Of a stretch of DNA of 23,526 nt, positions 17,621-23,526 are shown in pieces (within the stretch, counting starts at the first letter, position 1; the number at the start of each line of letters is the position of its first letter). Location of the stretch: the IMG/VR virus record IMGVR_UViG_3300033388_001993, positions 1 to 23,526 of that record; one strand, given 5' to 3'. The translations under genes were made by a program, and so were the position numbers. Source of the stretch: a virus. Below the pieces are notes generated by a model. That model was not told the origin of the DNA and did not search any database. It saw only the letters and a program-made list of their open reading frames with translations.

Positions 17621-17846
17621 TATATTCTAAGTCATATTCAATGGATATAGCCATGTTAGAATTGAATTTCTTCCATGGCAATACCTCATTGTTTTTACTT
17701 ATGTATATGTTATAAGAGTTGTCTTCATCATCAAACAGTATATCCGAAATATTATGTCCACCATAAACTTGCTGGCCAACAGAGTAATGCATAGCATCAT
17801 TCTTATAATCTGAACCAATACTTATCTTTCTTATTACTTTAGACAT
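17613..17846 (-). CDS. Conserved phage protein of unknown function (77 aa)
   Basis: Short protein: MSKVIRKISIGSDYKNDAM, then HYSVGQQVYGGHNISDILFD, a beta hairpin SYNIYISKNNEVLPWKKF, and NSNMAISIEYDLEYNE. It looks like a compact mostly beta protein with no membrane segment or catalytic motif. I recognise the pattern as recurrent in phages of Bacteroidota but no function is known to me. It overlaps both neighbours by 8 bases (ATGTCTAA upstream, ATGAATAG downstream), which supports a real co-translated gene. Confidence 0.75.
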   Translation of the reverse strand: MSKVIRKISIGSDYKNDAMHYSVGQQVYGGHNISDILFDDEDNSYNIYISKNNEVLPWKKFNSNMAISIEYDLEYNE

Positions 17847-18087
17847 TCTCAGCTACTTTTTCCGCTTGTTCTATAACGGTGTAAGATCCATCTTCTATGT
17901 TTACATTTATAGGTCCGTATTCAGTTTCGAGTTCATGTTTAAATGACTCCACTTCATTATTAACCTCGCCTAACTTGTGCATCATAGCATGTTTCTGAGC
18001 TGACAAAAATCCTATTTCATTTAAGATCTTATTTAACTTTTGTTGATGTTCTCTTATTTTACTTAATTGTTCTTCTTTTATTTTCAT
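17839..18087 (-). CDS. Small coiled-coil protein (82 aa)
   Basis: Residues 1-55 form a charged coiled coil (KEEQLSKIREHQQKLNKIL, EIGFLSAQKHAMMHKLGEV, NNEVESFKHELETEYG), followed by a short beta element INVNIEDGSYTVIE. No known catalytic motif. It opens the four-gene overlap series before TerL. Probable oligomeric virion-assembly or regulatory protein; function unknown. Confidence 0.75.
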   Translation of the reverse strand: MKIKEEQLSKIREHQQKLNKILNEIGFLSAQKHAMMHKLGEVNNEVESFKHELETEYGPINVNIEDGSYTVIEQAEKVAENV

Positions 18088-18106
18088 TTAAATATTATTT
18101 AATTTA

Positions 18107-19324
18107 TTAACACGGTTCTCCACCGCAGTTTTGTACTTCTATTCCTTCACATCCAAGTGTTGCCTCTTCAAATGATGGACCTACTAATGTGTAACATGGA
18201 TTACCTTCTATTGCAAATCCATTTGCTGTAAATCCTACATAAAAAATCTTAGCTACTTCTTCACAACATGTTAAGTTTGTATATATAAATTCTGGACCTG
18301 CACCACCTTCACATATTGTCCATTCTAACGACGATATAGTATCTAGTAATTCTCCACAGTCTTCTTCAAAATGTACTACCGTGTCATATGTCCAACCTGT
18401 ATCATCATCTCCAGTTGTAATAGGTCCTTCTGGAACTACAAAATAACAGCAACCAACCCATAGCGCAGCATCTCCATCACCATGTAAAGGTTCTGTACTT
18501 ACTATTTGCTCACATCCTTCACTGCATGATTCATAAACCCATTTTTCTGTTTCTGTTCCTCCAGGATATTCCTCAAAGCACGTTTCACAATTCTCTCCTT
18601 CATATTCTGTCCATTCAAAAGTTGCTTCTTCACAACTCGCTGATGGTTCACCATAACAATAAGTAGTTCCTTCAAAATCGAACAATATTGTTTGCATATA
18701 TGGATCTTGGTCATAATCAATTACCACATATGGTGGAGCTGGAACTTCTTCATATCCTCCACATAAGTTATATTGCCATCTATTAGTACTTTCTGGATTT
18801 TCTTGACAACAAACACATCCTTCTTCGCCAGATAAACTATATATTGCAGTAAATACTACATTAGTAATTTCTGTAACAACTTCGTTAGGTAATGCTACAG
18901 GAGGTCCAGCAGCTTGCCAACAACCTTCATGTCCTTCTATTGTAAATGTACCATTTCCAGCATCCATTATATGGCTATTGTTCGTGTATAGACTCTCTCC
19001 ATCAATACAATTTGTGATTTGGAATATAAAACAATTTCCATCTGGATCACATTCTTCTCCAGTCCAATAATCACCCCACGTAATACCTTCTGTGGCCGGT
19101 TCTGAACCGGATTCTTGTTGGTTGTAACACCAAGTTTCTAAAGCAACTCCAGTTGCCACTGTAATTAAAGCTCCAGGACTTTCCGAAGAATCTATATACA
19201 TATCGTCTAATCCCTCTATTCCGGGACAAGGGGTATATCTATATGTAGTAGATTCTGGCGGTTCAGGGTTTTGTGACATTGAGACACCGAAAAAACCTGC
19301 TGCCGCTCTTCTAGTAAATCCCAT
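18107..19324 (-). CDS. Cysteine-rich five-repeat virion surface protein (405 aa)
   Basis: The protein has 26 cysteines in 405 residues and is acidic. I see five repeat units of roughly 72-79 residues, starting near 28, 103, 182, 261 and 333. Each begins with [YW]-x-x-C (RYTPC, QITNC, QYNLC, VYESC, EWTIC) and continues to a second cysteine/aromatic cluster (WCYN, GCWQ, YCYG, CCYF, PCYT). Two repeats also end in similar segments, SCEEATFEWTEYEGENCETC and SFEEATLGCEGIEVQNC. The N-terminus has MGFTRRAAAGFFGVSM but is too short and basic to be a clear signal peptide. Position after the fibre genes suggests an external adhesin or fibre tip; related Cys repeats occur in marine Bacteroidota phage proteins. 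No enzyme motif. Confidence 0.7.
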   Translation of the reverse strand: MGFTRRAAAGFFGVSMSQNPEPPESTTYRYTPCPGIEGLDDMYIDSSESPGALITVATGVALETWCYNQQESGSEPATEGITWGDYWTGEECDPDGNCFIFQITNCIDGESLYTNNSHIMDAGNGTFTIEGHEGCWQAAGPPVALPNEVVTEITNVVFTAIYSLSGEEGCVCCQENPESTNRWQYNLCGGYEEVPAPPYVVIDYDQDPYMQTILFDFEGTTYCYGEPSASCEEATFEWTEYEGENCETCFEEYPGGTETEKWVYESCSEGCEQIVSTEPLHGDGDAALWVGCCYFVVPEGPITTGDDDTGWTYDTVVHFEEDCGELLDTISSLEWTICEGGAGPEFIYTNLTCCEEVAKIFYVGFTANGFAIEGNPCYTLVGPSFEEATLGCEGIEVQNCGGEPC

Positions 19325-19326
19325 TT

Positions 19327-19743
19327 TTATAAGTCGTTAGTAAAGTTTAAACCTACAGTAACAAAGAACTGATCAAGCGCTCCATTATAAACCCAAGTTA
19401 GTATATCAACAGAACCTATGTCAACAGTTAGATCAACAATACCTACTCCGTTATTAACAACAGAAAATTGTCCACTTTGTAATGTTATAGCACTACCGCC
19501 AACAGCACCTTGTTCTATTATTAATGTGCCAAAATCTCCGTCTTCAACATTAGTTGGAGCTAATAGTTCTCTACTACCACCACCTGCTGCTTCTAAATAA
19601 GCACTTAAACCGTCATTGACATCCCATGCTACATCACCACCCATATTATCAACTAACACTTGGAAGTCTTTAGATGGTCCTATATTTGCGTCGATACGAT
19701 TTATCTGATTTTGTAAATCCATATCCTTTTTAATTCCTTGCAT
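19327..19743 (-). CDS. Fibre-associated structural protein (138 aa)
   Basis: N-terminal half: DLQNQINRIDANIGPSKDFQ, then GGDVAWDVNDGLSAYLEAAGG. The C-terminal half is a beta-strand-rich domain with FGTLIIEQGAVGGSAITL, then SVDILTWVYNGALDQFFV and GLNF at the end. This final arrangement (a strand, a Gly-rich turn, 'DILTWxYNG' and 'GxNF') is familiar from phage tail-fibre terminal domains. The gene ends 2 bases before the Cys-rich protein start and begins 24 bases after the 406-aa fibre stop. An internal ATG at residue 8 is possible. Function in fibre assembly is inferred. Confidence 0.55.
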   Translation of the reverse strand: MQGIKKDMDLQNQINRIDANIGPSKDFQVLVDNMGGDVAWDVNDGLSAYLEAAGGGSRELLAPTNVEDGDFGTLIIEQGAVGGSAITLQSGQFSVVNNGVGIVDLTVDIGSVDILTWVYNGALDQFFVTVGLNFTNDL

Positions 19744-19766
19744 TTTCTTTTTTTTTATTATTTATG

Positions 19767-20987
19767 TTACCAAGTTTGTGTGTCTAATAAACGCACAAAT
19801 ATACTATTGTTACTTGTATCACTATACGCACAATACCCTATCTTTACTCCAGTAGTAGTATCTGTAGTTACTCTAGTCCAATCTGTATTATCTAAAAATA
19901 ATGTTGTACCTTCTCCAACGTGCGCTGGATTTCCTATAGTATAAGGTATATTAGGTTTAATATTAAAATCCCATCCAGGATATGTTGAAACAAAGTCACT
20001 AACAAAATAAAATCTCGCATATCTAGTTCCCGTGCTTATCGTAAATGGAACAACAGGTACACCAGCTGATAAATCACTATCTGGAAAAATCCATCCTGGA
20101 CTTCCACCTGTTATTGGATTAGCTTCTGAATATGGAGGAATTGGATCATCTGATTCTAACATCCAAGCTTCACTGTGATTTGTATAAACAAAATCATCAG
20201 GAGATGTCTGAATCGCCATTCTATCGTAAAAGTCAGTTCCAATTATTTCATATTCAAAGTCTATAATCTCTATGTCTACTGTATTTCCAGGTCCCGCATC
20301 AAATGTTACATAATAGTTTTCATTGCTATTATAAGCACCTCCTGCACCTCCACTATCTCTAAATGGAGTGCTATTAGCACCCATAGAATGTGTTGTCTGA
20401 TTGGTAGTTACTGTTAATCTAACTTCAGGATCTGTTGCTGTGTATAGTTGAGTATTAAATCTAGCAGTAGCATATCCATCTAATAACATGGCACCACCGG
20501 CACCAGCTCCGGTATCATGTCTTGAAATACCTATAATCTGATCTTGAGAAGGAAGAGTAGTTATTTCAGATGCTGTTATTACACCACCAAAATAATTGTT
20601 CATTGTGGGTTGACCACATAACACGCCTGCGCCACCAGAGTATACTGTATATTTATAGTCATGACCATATAAGGGTTGAGTAGTTACTGCTGTTAAATCT
20701 ACTCTAGCCGTTGCTCCATCAAGTCCTTCAAAATCTATTTCATTAGGATTTTTCCATTCTAAATTTGTTCCTGCAGGATCTACTGTTAATGCTTCTCCGG
20801 GTTGACCACTAGTCATTTGTGTAAAACTTGTTAACTGTAGATAATCCTCTAAACTAGCTACTAAGTCAAGACCTGATATCGACGCATTAGCTGCACCCGC
20901 TCCCGTATAAGCCGCCATACCATCAATAGTGGTAATATCGGTGGTGGGAATAAATACTGCTACGTCACTTATTTTTACATTTGCCAT
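19767..20987 (-). CDS. Fibre/adhesin protein with a CUB-like domain (406 aa)
   Basis: N-terminus MANVKISDVAVFIPTTDI plus AAYTGAGAANASISGLDLVA and GEALTVDPAGTNLEWKNP is of the fibre-anchor type. From about 204 to 345 the sequence follows a CUB domain: FRDSGGAGGAYNSNENYYV, TFDAGPGNTVDIEIIDFEYE, DFYDRMAIQTSPDD, and the last strands RYARFYFVSDFVSTYPGWDF. CUB modules bind surface glycans or proteins and are frequent in secreted Bacteroidota proteins. The usual first cysteine pair is missing. Residues about 360-406 form a C-terminal beta element. Probable role: exposed fibre that binds the host surface. Neighbours are the 53-aa ORF and the 138-aa fibre-related protein. Confidence 0.65.
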   Translation of the reverse strand: MANVKISDVAVFIPTTDITTIDGMAAYTGAGAANASISGLDLVASLEDYLQLTSFTQMTSGQPGEALTVDPAGTNLEWKNPNEIDFEGLDGATARVDLTAVTTQPLYGHDYKYTVYSGGAGVLCGQPTMNNYFGGVITASEITTLPSQDQIIGISRHDTGAGAGGAMLLDGYATARFNTQLYTATDPEVRLTVTTNQTTHSMGANSTPFRDSGGAGGAYNSNENYYVTFDAGPGNTVDIEIIDFEYEIIGTDFYDRMAIQTSPDDFVYTNHSEAWMLESDDPIPPYSEANPITGGSPGWIFPDSDLSAGVPVVPFTISTGTRYARFYFVSDFVSTYPGWDFNIKPNIPYTIGNPAHVGEGTTLFLDNTDWTRVTTDTTTGVKIGYCAYSDTSNNSIFVRLLDTQTW

Positions 20988-21000
20988 TCTTCTTTTTTAT

Positions 21001-21162
21001 TTAAGGGGATGTTTCTATTTTTACTAAATCAACACCAACTTCAATTAAAACTAGTTCGCTTTTAGCTTCTTGCTCTATAAATATTTCTACTACAGGAGGT
21101 GCTGATCCCCCTCTTTTTTTAAAAGCAGGTACTGTGTTTACGTTACTGTTTATTAACGGCAT
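21001..21162 (-). CDS. Small conserved-position ORF (53 aa)
   Basis: A short frame begins MPLINSNVNTVPAFKKRGG, has a hydrophobic/acidic core SAPPVVEIFIEQEAKSELVL, and ends IEVGVDLVKIETSP with TAA. Its ATG overlaps the stop of the 223-aa gene as TAATG, and it fills nearly all of the 174-base space before the 406-aa fibre start (13 bases remain). These are the main reasons to believe it. It could act as a small linker or decoration for the fibre; I know no homologue. Confidence 0.6.
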   Translation of the reverse strand: MPLINSNVNTVPAFKKRGGSAPPVVEIFIEQEAKSELVLIEVGVDLVKIETSP

Positions 21163-21833
21163 TAATACATTGCTACAATATCATTAAGAGATCCGCCCCA
21201 TACTGTAACAGTAAGTGCTTTTATAGGTAAGAAAGTACCAGCTTGTACGCCTAAAAATTGAACTGTTTTATTTGGAATACCAGTCATTTCATCAACAGGA
21301 TCTTCTAATATAACTGTTATATTACCTGTAACACCCACATATAATGTTGCACCTTCTTTGTTAAAAAAGTGCTCATTAACACCAACTAAATATCTAGTTG
21401 AATTTTCTCTCATTACAGAATCTAATGGTGCTCCTTTAACTATACCTAGCGGAGATAAAGGGTCACCTAAAGCCCATGGTGTTCCAACTGCTAAATTAGC
21501 TTGTATCAATTCTAAGTATGCTCCTTCACCAAGACCACCTATTGAATCAATACGAACTATATCACCCGCTTTATAACCTTCACCACCAGCGGTAACACTT
21601 ACTATTGTTATAACACCAAGTACCGCTGTAACATCAACTGTTAATCCTATTCCTGAACCACCTGTAGTAGTAACACCAGCGGTTGGACCCGCGGGATAAT
21701 CTTGACCAGCAGAAGCTAACTGCGGAGTCAATACCCCACTTACTATACCCCAGGTGCTATCTAAGTCACTTAATCTGGTTGCAGAATGTGTAAAAACCCT
21801 AGGTTCCTTTAACATTGTCCCAATTAAACTCAT
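21162..21833 (-). CDS. Spike-base-like head/virion protein (223 aa)
   Basis: The C-terminal 40 residues, TVQFLGVQAGTFLPIKALTV followed by TVWGGSLNDIVAMY, match the shape of the spike-base domain of gene transfer agents and related phages ('LPxVxAGxxLPIrVxxVxxxGTtAxxIvAL'). Residues 35-105 are a glycine-rich beta segment: SAGQDYPAGPTAGVTTTGGS and GGEGYKAGDIVRIDS, like beta-repeat modules seen in marine phage virion proteins. The middle contains STRYLVGVNEHFFNKEGATL. Probably a capsid-spike or fibre base to which the following fibre genes attach. The stop overlaps the next small ORF start (TAATG). The spike-base call is by pattern; no search was done. Confidence 0.6.
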   Translation of the reverse strand: MSLIGTMLKEPRVFTHSATRLSDLDSTWGIVSGVLTPQLASAGQDYPAGPTAGVTTTGGSGIGLTVDVTAVLGVITIVSVTAGGEGYKAGDIVRIDSIGGLGEGAYLELIQANLAVGTPWALGDPLSPLGIVKGAPLDSVMRENSTRYLVGVNEHFFNKEGATLYVGVTGNITVILEDPVDEMTGIPNKTVQFLGVQAGTFLPIKALTVTVWGGSLNDIVAMY

Positions 21834-21836
21834 CTC

Positions 21837-22304
21837 TTATTTTTTGTTTTTATTTATAAATACTTTTTCAGCTCCTCTAGAACCAAAGTAAGCTACATAT
21901 ACCGTAACCAATAATGTTTGTAATAATTCAATCCAAGCGTTTTTCATTTCAAATAGTAATTCTAATGAATCAAAAACGATATATAAAGTCATACATACAG
22001 TAAGATATATTAATGCTAAAGGTCTTGTGTTTTTAGATAACCAAGAATCTGATTGCATGTCGTATTGCCATCTTTCAGATATACTTTGCATTTCCGCTAA
22101 ATCCATTTCTAATAGTTTCATAGCGGTTTCCTTATCTTCTGATGTCATTTTATCGTCTGTAGTAATAAGATTTTTAACAATACCGTATACACCGTTATCG
22201 GGTAATATGTCCCCAATACCATTCAAGATTTTAGGAGCCTTTTCTTTCAAAAAAGCCCCTACTTTTGTATCTTTAAATTTTTTACGTTCTTTGTTTTTTC
22301 TCAT
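21837..22304 (-). CDS. Holin of the 3TM (GTA-holin) type, 155 aa
   Basis: The C-terminal half has SWLSKNTRPLALIYLTVCMT then LYIVFDS as membrane segment one and WIELLQTLLVTVYVAYFGSR plus GAEKVFINKNKK as membrane segment two with a basic tail. The motif 'SW(F/L)S(R/K)NxRPL' before the first helix is characteristic of the GTA-type three-transmembrane holin family. An amphipathic region (GIGDILPDNGVYGIVKNLI) and an acidic helix precede it. I take ATG at 22304; a TTG at 22343 would add 13 residues but lies deep in the upstream gene. It overlaps that gene's end by 23 bases. Likely role: timing of host lysis by forming membrane lesions. Confidence 0.7.
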   Translation of the reverse strand: MRKNKERKKFKDTKVGAFLKEKAPKILNGIGDILPDNGVYGIVKNLITTDDKMTSEDKETAMKLLEMDLAEMQSISERWQYDMQSDSWLSKNTRPLALIYLTVCMTLYIVFDSLELLFEMKNAWIELLQTLLVTVYVAYFGSRGAEKVFINKNKK

Positions 22305-22881
22305 TCCTATTGAGTTGTCTTTTTTCTTTTCCGTAAGTTTCAAATAGTATGTGACCGTATGGTACTATTAAATATGTAATATATTTACCATCTTCTTTCG
22401 TTAGATACAAATGTCTATAATTTCTTTGCATCGCCTGATTCCATCCTAGTACCTTATTTTTTAAAAGTCTATTTTTAACAAAACTCACCCAAAATTTATT
22501 ATAATCTGTATTCTGAAAGTAACCATATTTATTTAGTGCTCTTTTATCACACTTAACATAGATTACATATATTTCATCTTCAAAACCTATATATCTATCT
22601 ACGTCAACATCAGTATTTTTATATAGTTTTATATCACGAATAATATTAGAATCTACTTCATCTACTTTTAAAAACCCATATTCATATAAAATATAATTAG
22701 GTTTTGATCCTAGATCTGTAATGTCCCAAGCAAACTGTTTATTGTTTGTAGTACTAGGCCTAACATCGCTTGTGCAATGTTTAATTTTTACCATAGAATA
22801 AGGCCAGTGAAAGTTTGTTGCTTTTTGTCCTTGAATGTTTATACACAATAGTGTTATTAAAATTAAAATTAAATTTTTCAT
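22282..22881 (-). CDS. Secreted protein of unknown function, lysis region (199 aa)
   Basis: A classical N-terminal signal peptide MKNLILILITLLCINIQGQ is visible, with probable cleavage after QGQ, a typical Bacteroidota pattern; the Cys at residue 14 is not in a lipobox. The mature part has IYVIYVKCDKRALNKYGYF, WVSFVKNRLLKNKVLGWN and YITYLIVPYGHILFETYG, and ends with a basic KRQLNRNEKKQRT tail that is encoded in the overlap with the holin gene. I do not recognise a family. Neighbouring a holin, it may belong to lysis (spanin-like or envelope-associated) or be an export-dependent virion factor. Start ATG at 22881 has an A-rich leader (AAAACCAAAATCAA). Confidence 0.65.
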   Translation of the reverse strand: MKNLILILITLLCINIQGQKATNFHWPYSMVKIKHCTSDVRPSTTNNKQFAWDITDLGSKPNYILYEYGFLKVDEVDSNIIRDIKLYKNTDVDVDRYIGFEDEIYVIYVKCDKRALNKYGYFQNTDYNKFWVSFVKNRLLKNKVLGWNQAMQRNYRHLYLTKEDGKYITYLIVPYGHILFETYGKEKRQLNRNEKKQRT

Positions 22882-22928
22882 TTGATTTTGGTTTTATTGG
22901 TTTATATTTTCAGATATTATATCTGTAT

Positions 22929-23081
22929 TTATTTCATTTGAGTATCAGCATTTTTCTTACGTTTCCTTGCTTTTACTTTATTCTTTTTGCCGGTATAACC
23001 TCTCTCTTCAGATTCTTGTTTTTTATTTACAAAAGTATTTTTTCTTTCTAAATCAGCAGCAGCTTTTTCTTCGTGGGTCAT
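22929..23081 (-). CDS. Small lysine-rich ORF (50 aa), possible frameshifted C-terminus of the upstream gene
   Basis: From ATG at 23081 the frame reads MTHEEKAAADLERKNTFVNK, KQESEERGYTGKKNKVKARK, RKKNADTQMK. The end is strongly basic, compatible with a nucleic-acid contact or an unstructured virion tail. The same frame stays open upstream past the stop of the preceding gene at 23113 (NTEVKKLGSKSTNVANYQN), which is +1 relative to that gene. A GTG at 23099 is an alternative start. So it may be an independent tiny gene or the remainder of the upstream protein after a natural or programmed shift. Confidence 0.5.
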   Translation of the reverse strand: MTHEEKAAADLERKNTFVNKKQESEERGYTGKKNKVKARKRKKNADTQMK

Positions 23082-23112
23082 ATTTTGATAGTTTGCCACA
23101 TTTGTGCTTTTA

Positions 23113-23526
23113 CTACCAAGCTTCTTTACTTCGGTATTTTACTCCTTTTTCTCTTTCATTAAAAATTCTTGTATCTCCTGCTCCACCTTCATCTCTAGAA
23201 CCAGAATCTCCTTTTACTTTAAAAACTTTTTCTTTTTTAGCAATTCCAGATCGATCATACTTAGTGAACGTGGTAGATTGTCCTGCGTCCTTAGTTAATG
23301 TACCAGTATAATTTCCTTCTGCGTCCATGCTATGCCCATATGTTTCTTTAGGAGCATTAGTTTTAGTCATTGAAGCTTTTTTCCTTAATTCAAATGGATT
23401 GGCACCACCTTCATTCTTGTATAATTTGTGGGCTTCGTATGTTCTTGAACCAACGATTTTTTTATCTCCAAAAGTTTCAGTTGTATTAGCTACATCTTCT
23501 AGTATTTCAGTACCATGATCTATTGT
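23113..23526 (-). CDS. C-terminal part of a protein cut by the window edge
   Basis: The frame is open from the right edge to TAG at 23113, giving 137 visible residues. Start lies beyond the window; the methionine at 23370 is probably internal because ordered sequence precedes it (SRTYEAHKLYKNEGGANPFE, LRKKAS). The protein is Lys/Glu/Gly-rich, hydrophilic and without membrane segments (KETYGHSMDAEGNYTGTL, GDSGSRDEGGAGDTRIFN, EREKGVKYRSKEAW). No known family is recognised. Given its location at the beginning of the late block it may be a virion or assembly protein. It could continue in +1 frame into the 50-aa ORF. Confidence 0.6.
   Translation of the reverse strand, partial: TIDHGTEILEDVANTTETFGDKKIVGSRTYEAHKLYKNEGGANPFELRKKASMTKTNAPKETYGHSMDAEGNYTGTLTKDAGQSTTFTKYDRSGIAKKEKVFKVKGDSGSRDEGGAGDTRIFNEREKGVKYRSKEAW

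Noticed and set aside
19095-19112. Inverted repeat CCGGTTCTGAACCGG
   Set aside because: It lies inside the Cys-rich protein gene with no T-run, and the encoded residues (SGSEPATEG) fit the protein; likely chance.
22882-22928. Possible tRNA or small RNA in the gap
   Set aside because: Only 47 A/T-rich bases with a weak GATATTATATC palindrome; too short for a tRNA and no terminator-like T-run.
22815-23311. Plus-strand frames of 78 and 114 codons
   Set aside because: They lie opposite real minus-strand genes, read as low-complexity Phe/Leu/Ser sequences, and no other gene uses the plus strand.
1-23526. CRISPR array, insertion sequence, integrase or anti-defence island
   Set aside because: No regularly spaced direct repeats, terminal inverted repeats, transposase, recombinase or defence-type protein is visible in any frame.

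Overview
The window is one continuous late (virion) gene block of a tailed double-stranded DNA bacteriophage. Every credible gene lies on the minus strand, so transcription runs from position 23526 towards position 1. Base composition is low in G+C. Most starts are ATG preceded only by A/T-rich sequence without a Shine-Dalgarno motif, and the one clear signal peptide ends in a Bacteroidota-style 'QGQ'. These traits suggest a phage of Bacteroidota, probably a flavobacterium. The order of a ~740-aa large terminase, ~800-aa portal with a glutamine-rich tail, acidic scaffold, ~490-aa capsid protein, connector proteins and then a giant tail protein, with no tape measure or tail-tube gene, points to a short-tailed (podovirus-like) virion related to crAss-like phages (Crassvirales). 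That family assignment is from pattern recognition, not from a search.

Layout in transcription order. (1) 23526-21837: the tail end of a protein cut by the window edge, a small lysine-rich ORF that may be its frameshifted continuation, a secreted protein, and a probable holin. (2) 21833-18107: a surface or fibre module: a spike-base-like protein, a 53-aa ORF, a 406-aa fibre with a CUB-like domain, a 138-aa fibre-related protein, and a 405-aa protein of five cysteine-rich repeats. (3) 18087-16795: four small, overlapping genes: a coiled-coil protein, a conserved 77-aa protein, a GroES-like tandem protein and a small-terminase candidate. (4) 16795-9117: DNA packaging and head: TerL, portal, scaffold, major capsid protein and a 105-aa likely head protein. 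(5) 9100-1: a conserved 256-aa gene set between two intrinsic terminators, then two connector proteins, the 1251-aa tail protein, a 399-aa protein with duplicated C1q-like motifs, and a further tail protein that leaves the window.

The genes work together as a virion assembly line. TerL and its partner package DNA through the portal into a capsid built by scaffold and major capsid protein. The connectors and giant proteins close the head and form the tail nozzle. The fibre-like proteins probably bind the host surface. The GroES-like protein may redirect the host chaperonin for folding virion proteins. Four gene junctions use overlapping TAATG stop/start signals, suggesting translational coupling. 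All intergenic gaps are short (the longest about 70 bases), and I see no tRNA, CRISPR array, insertion sequence or integration gene.
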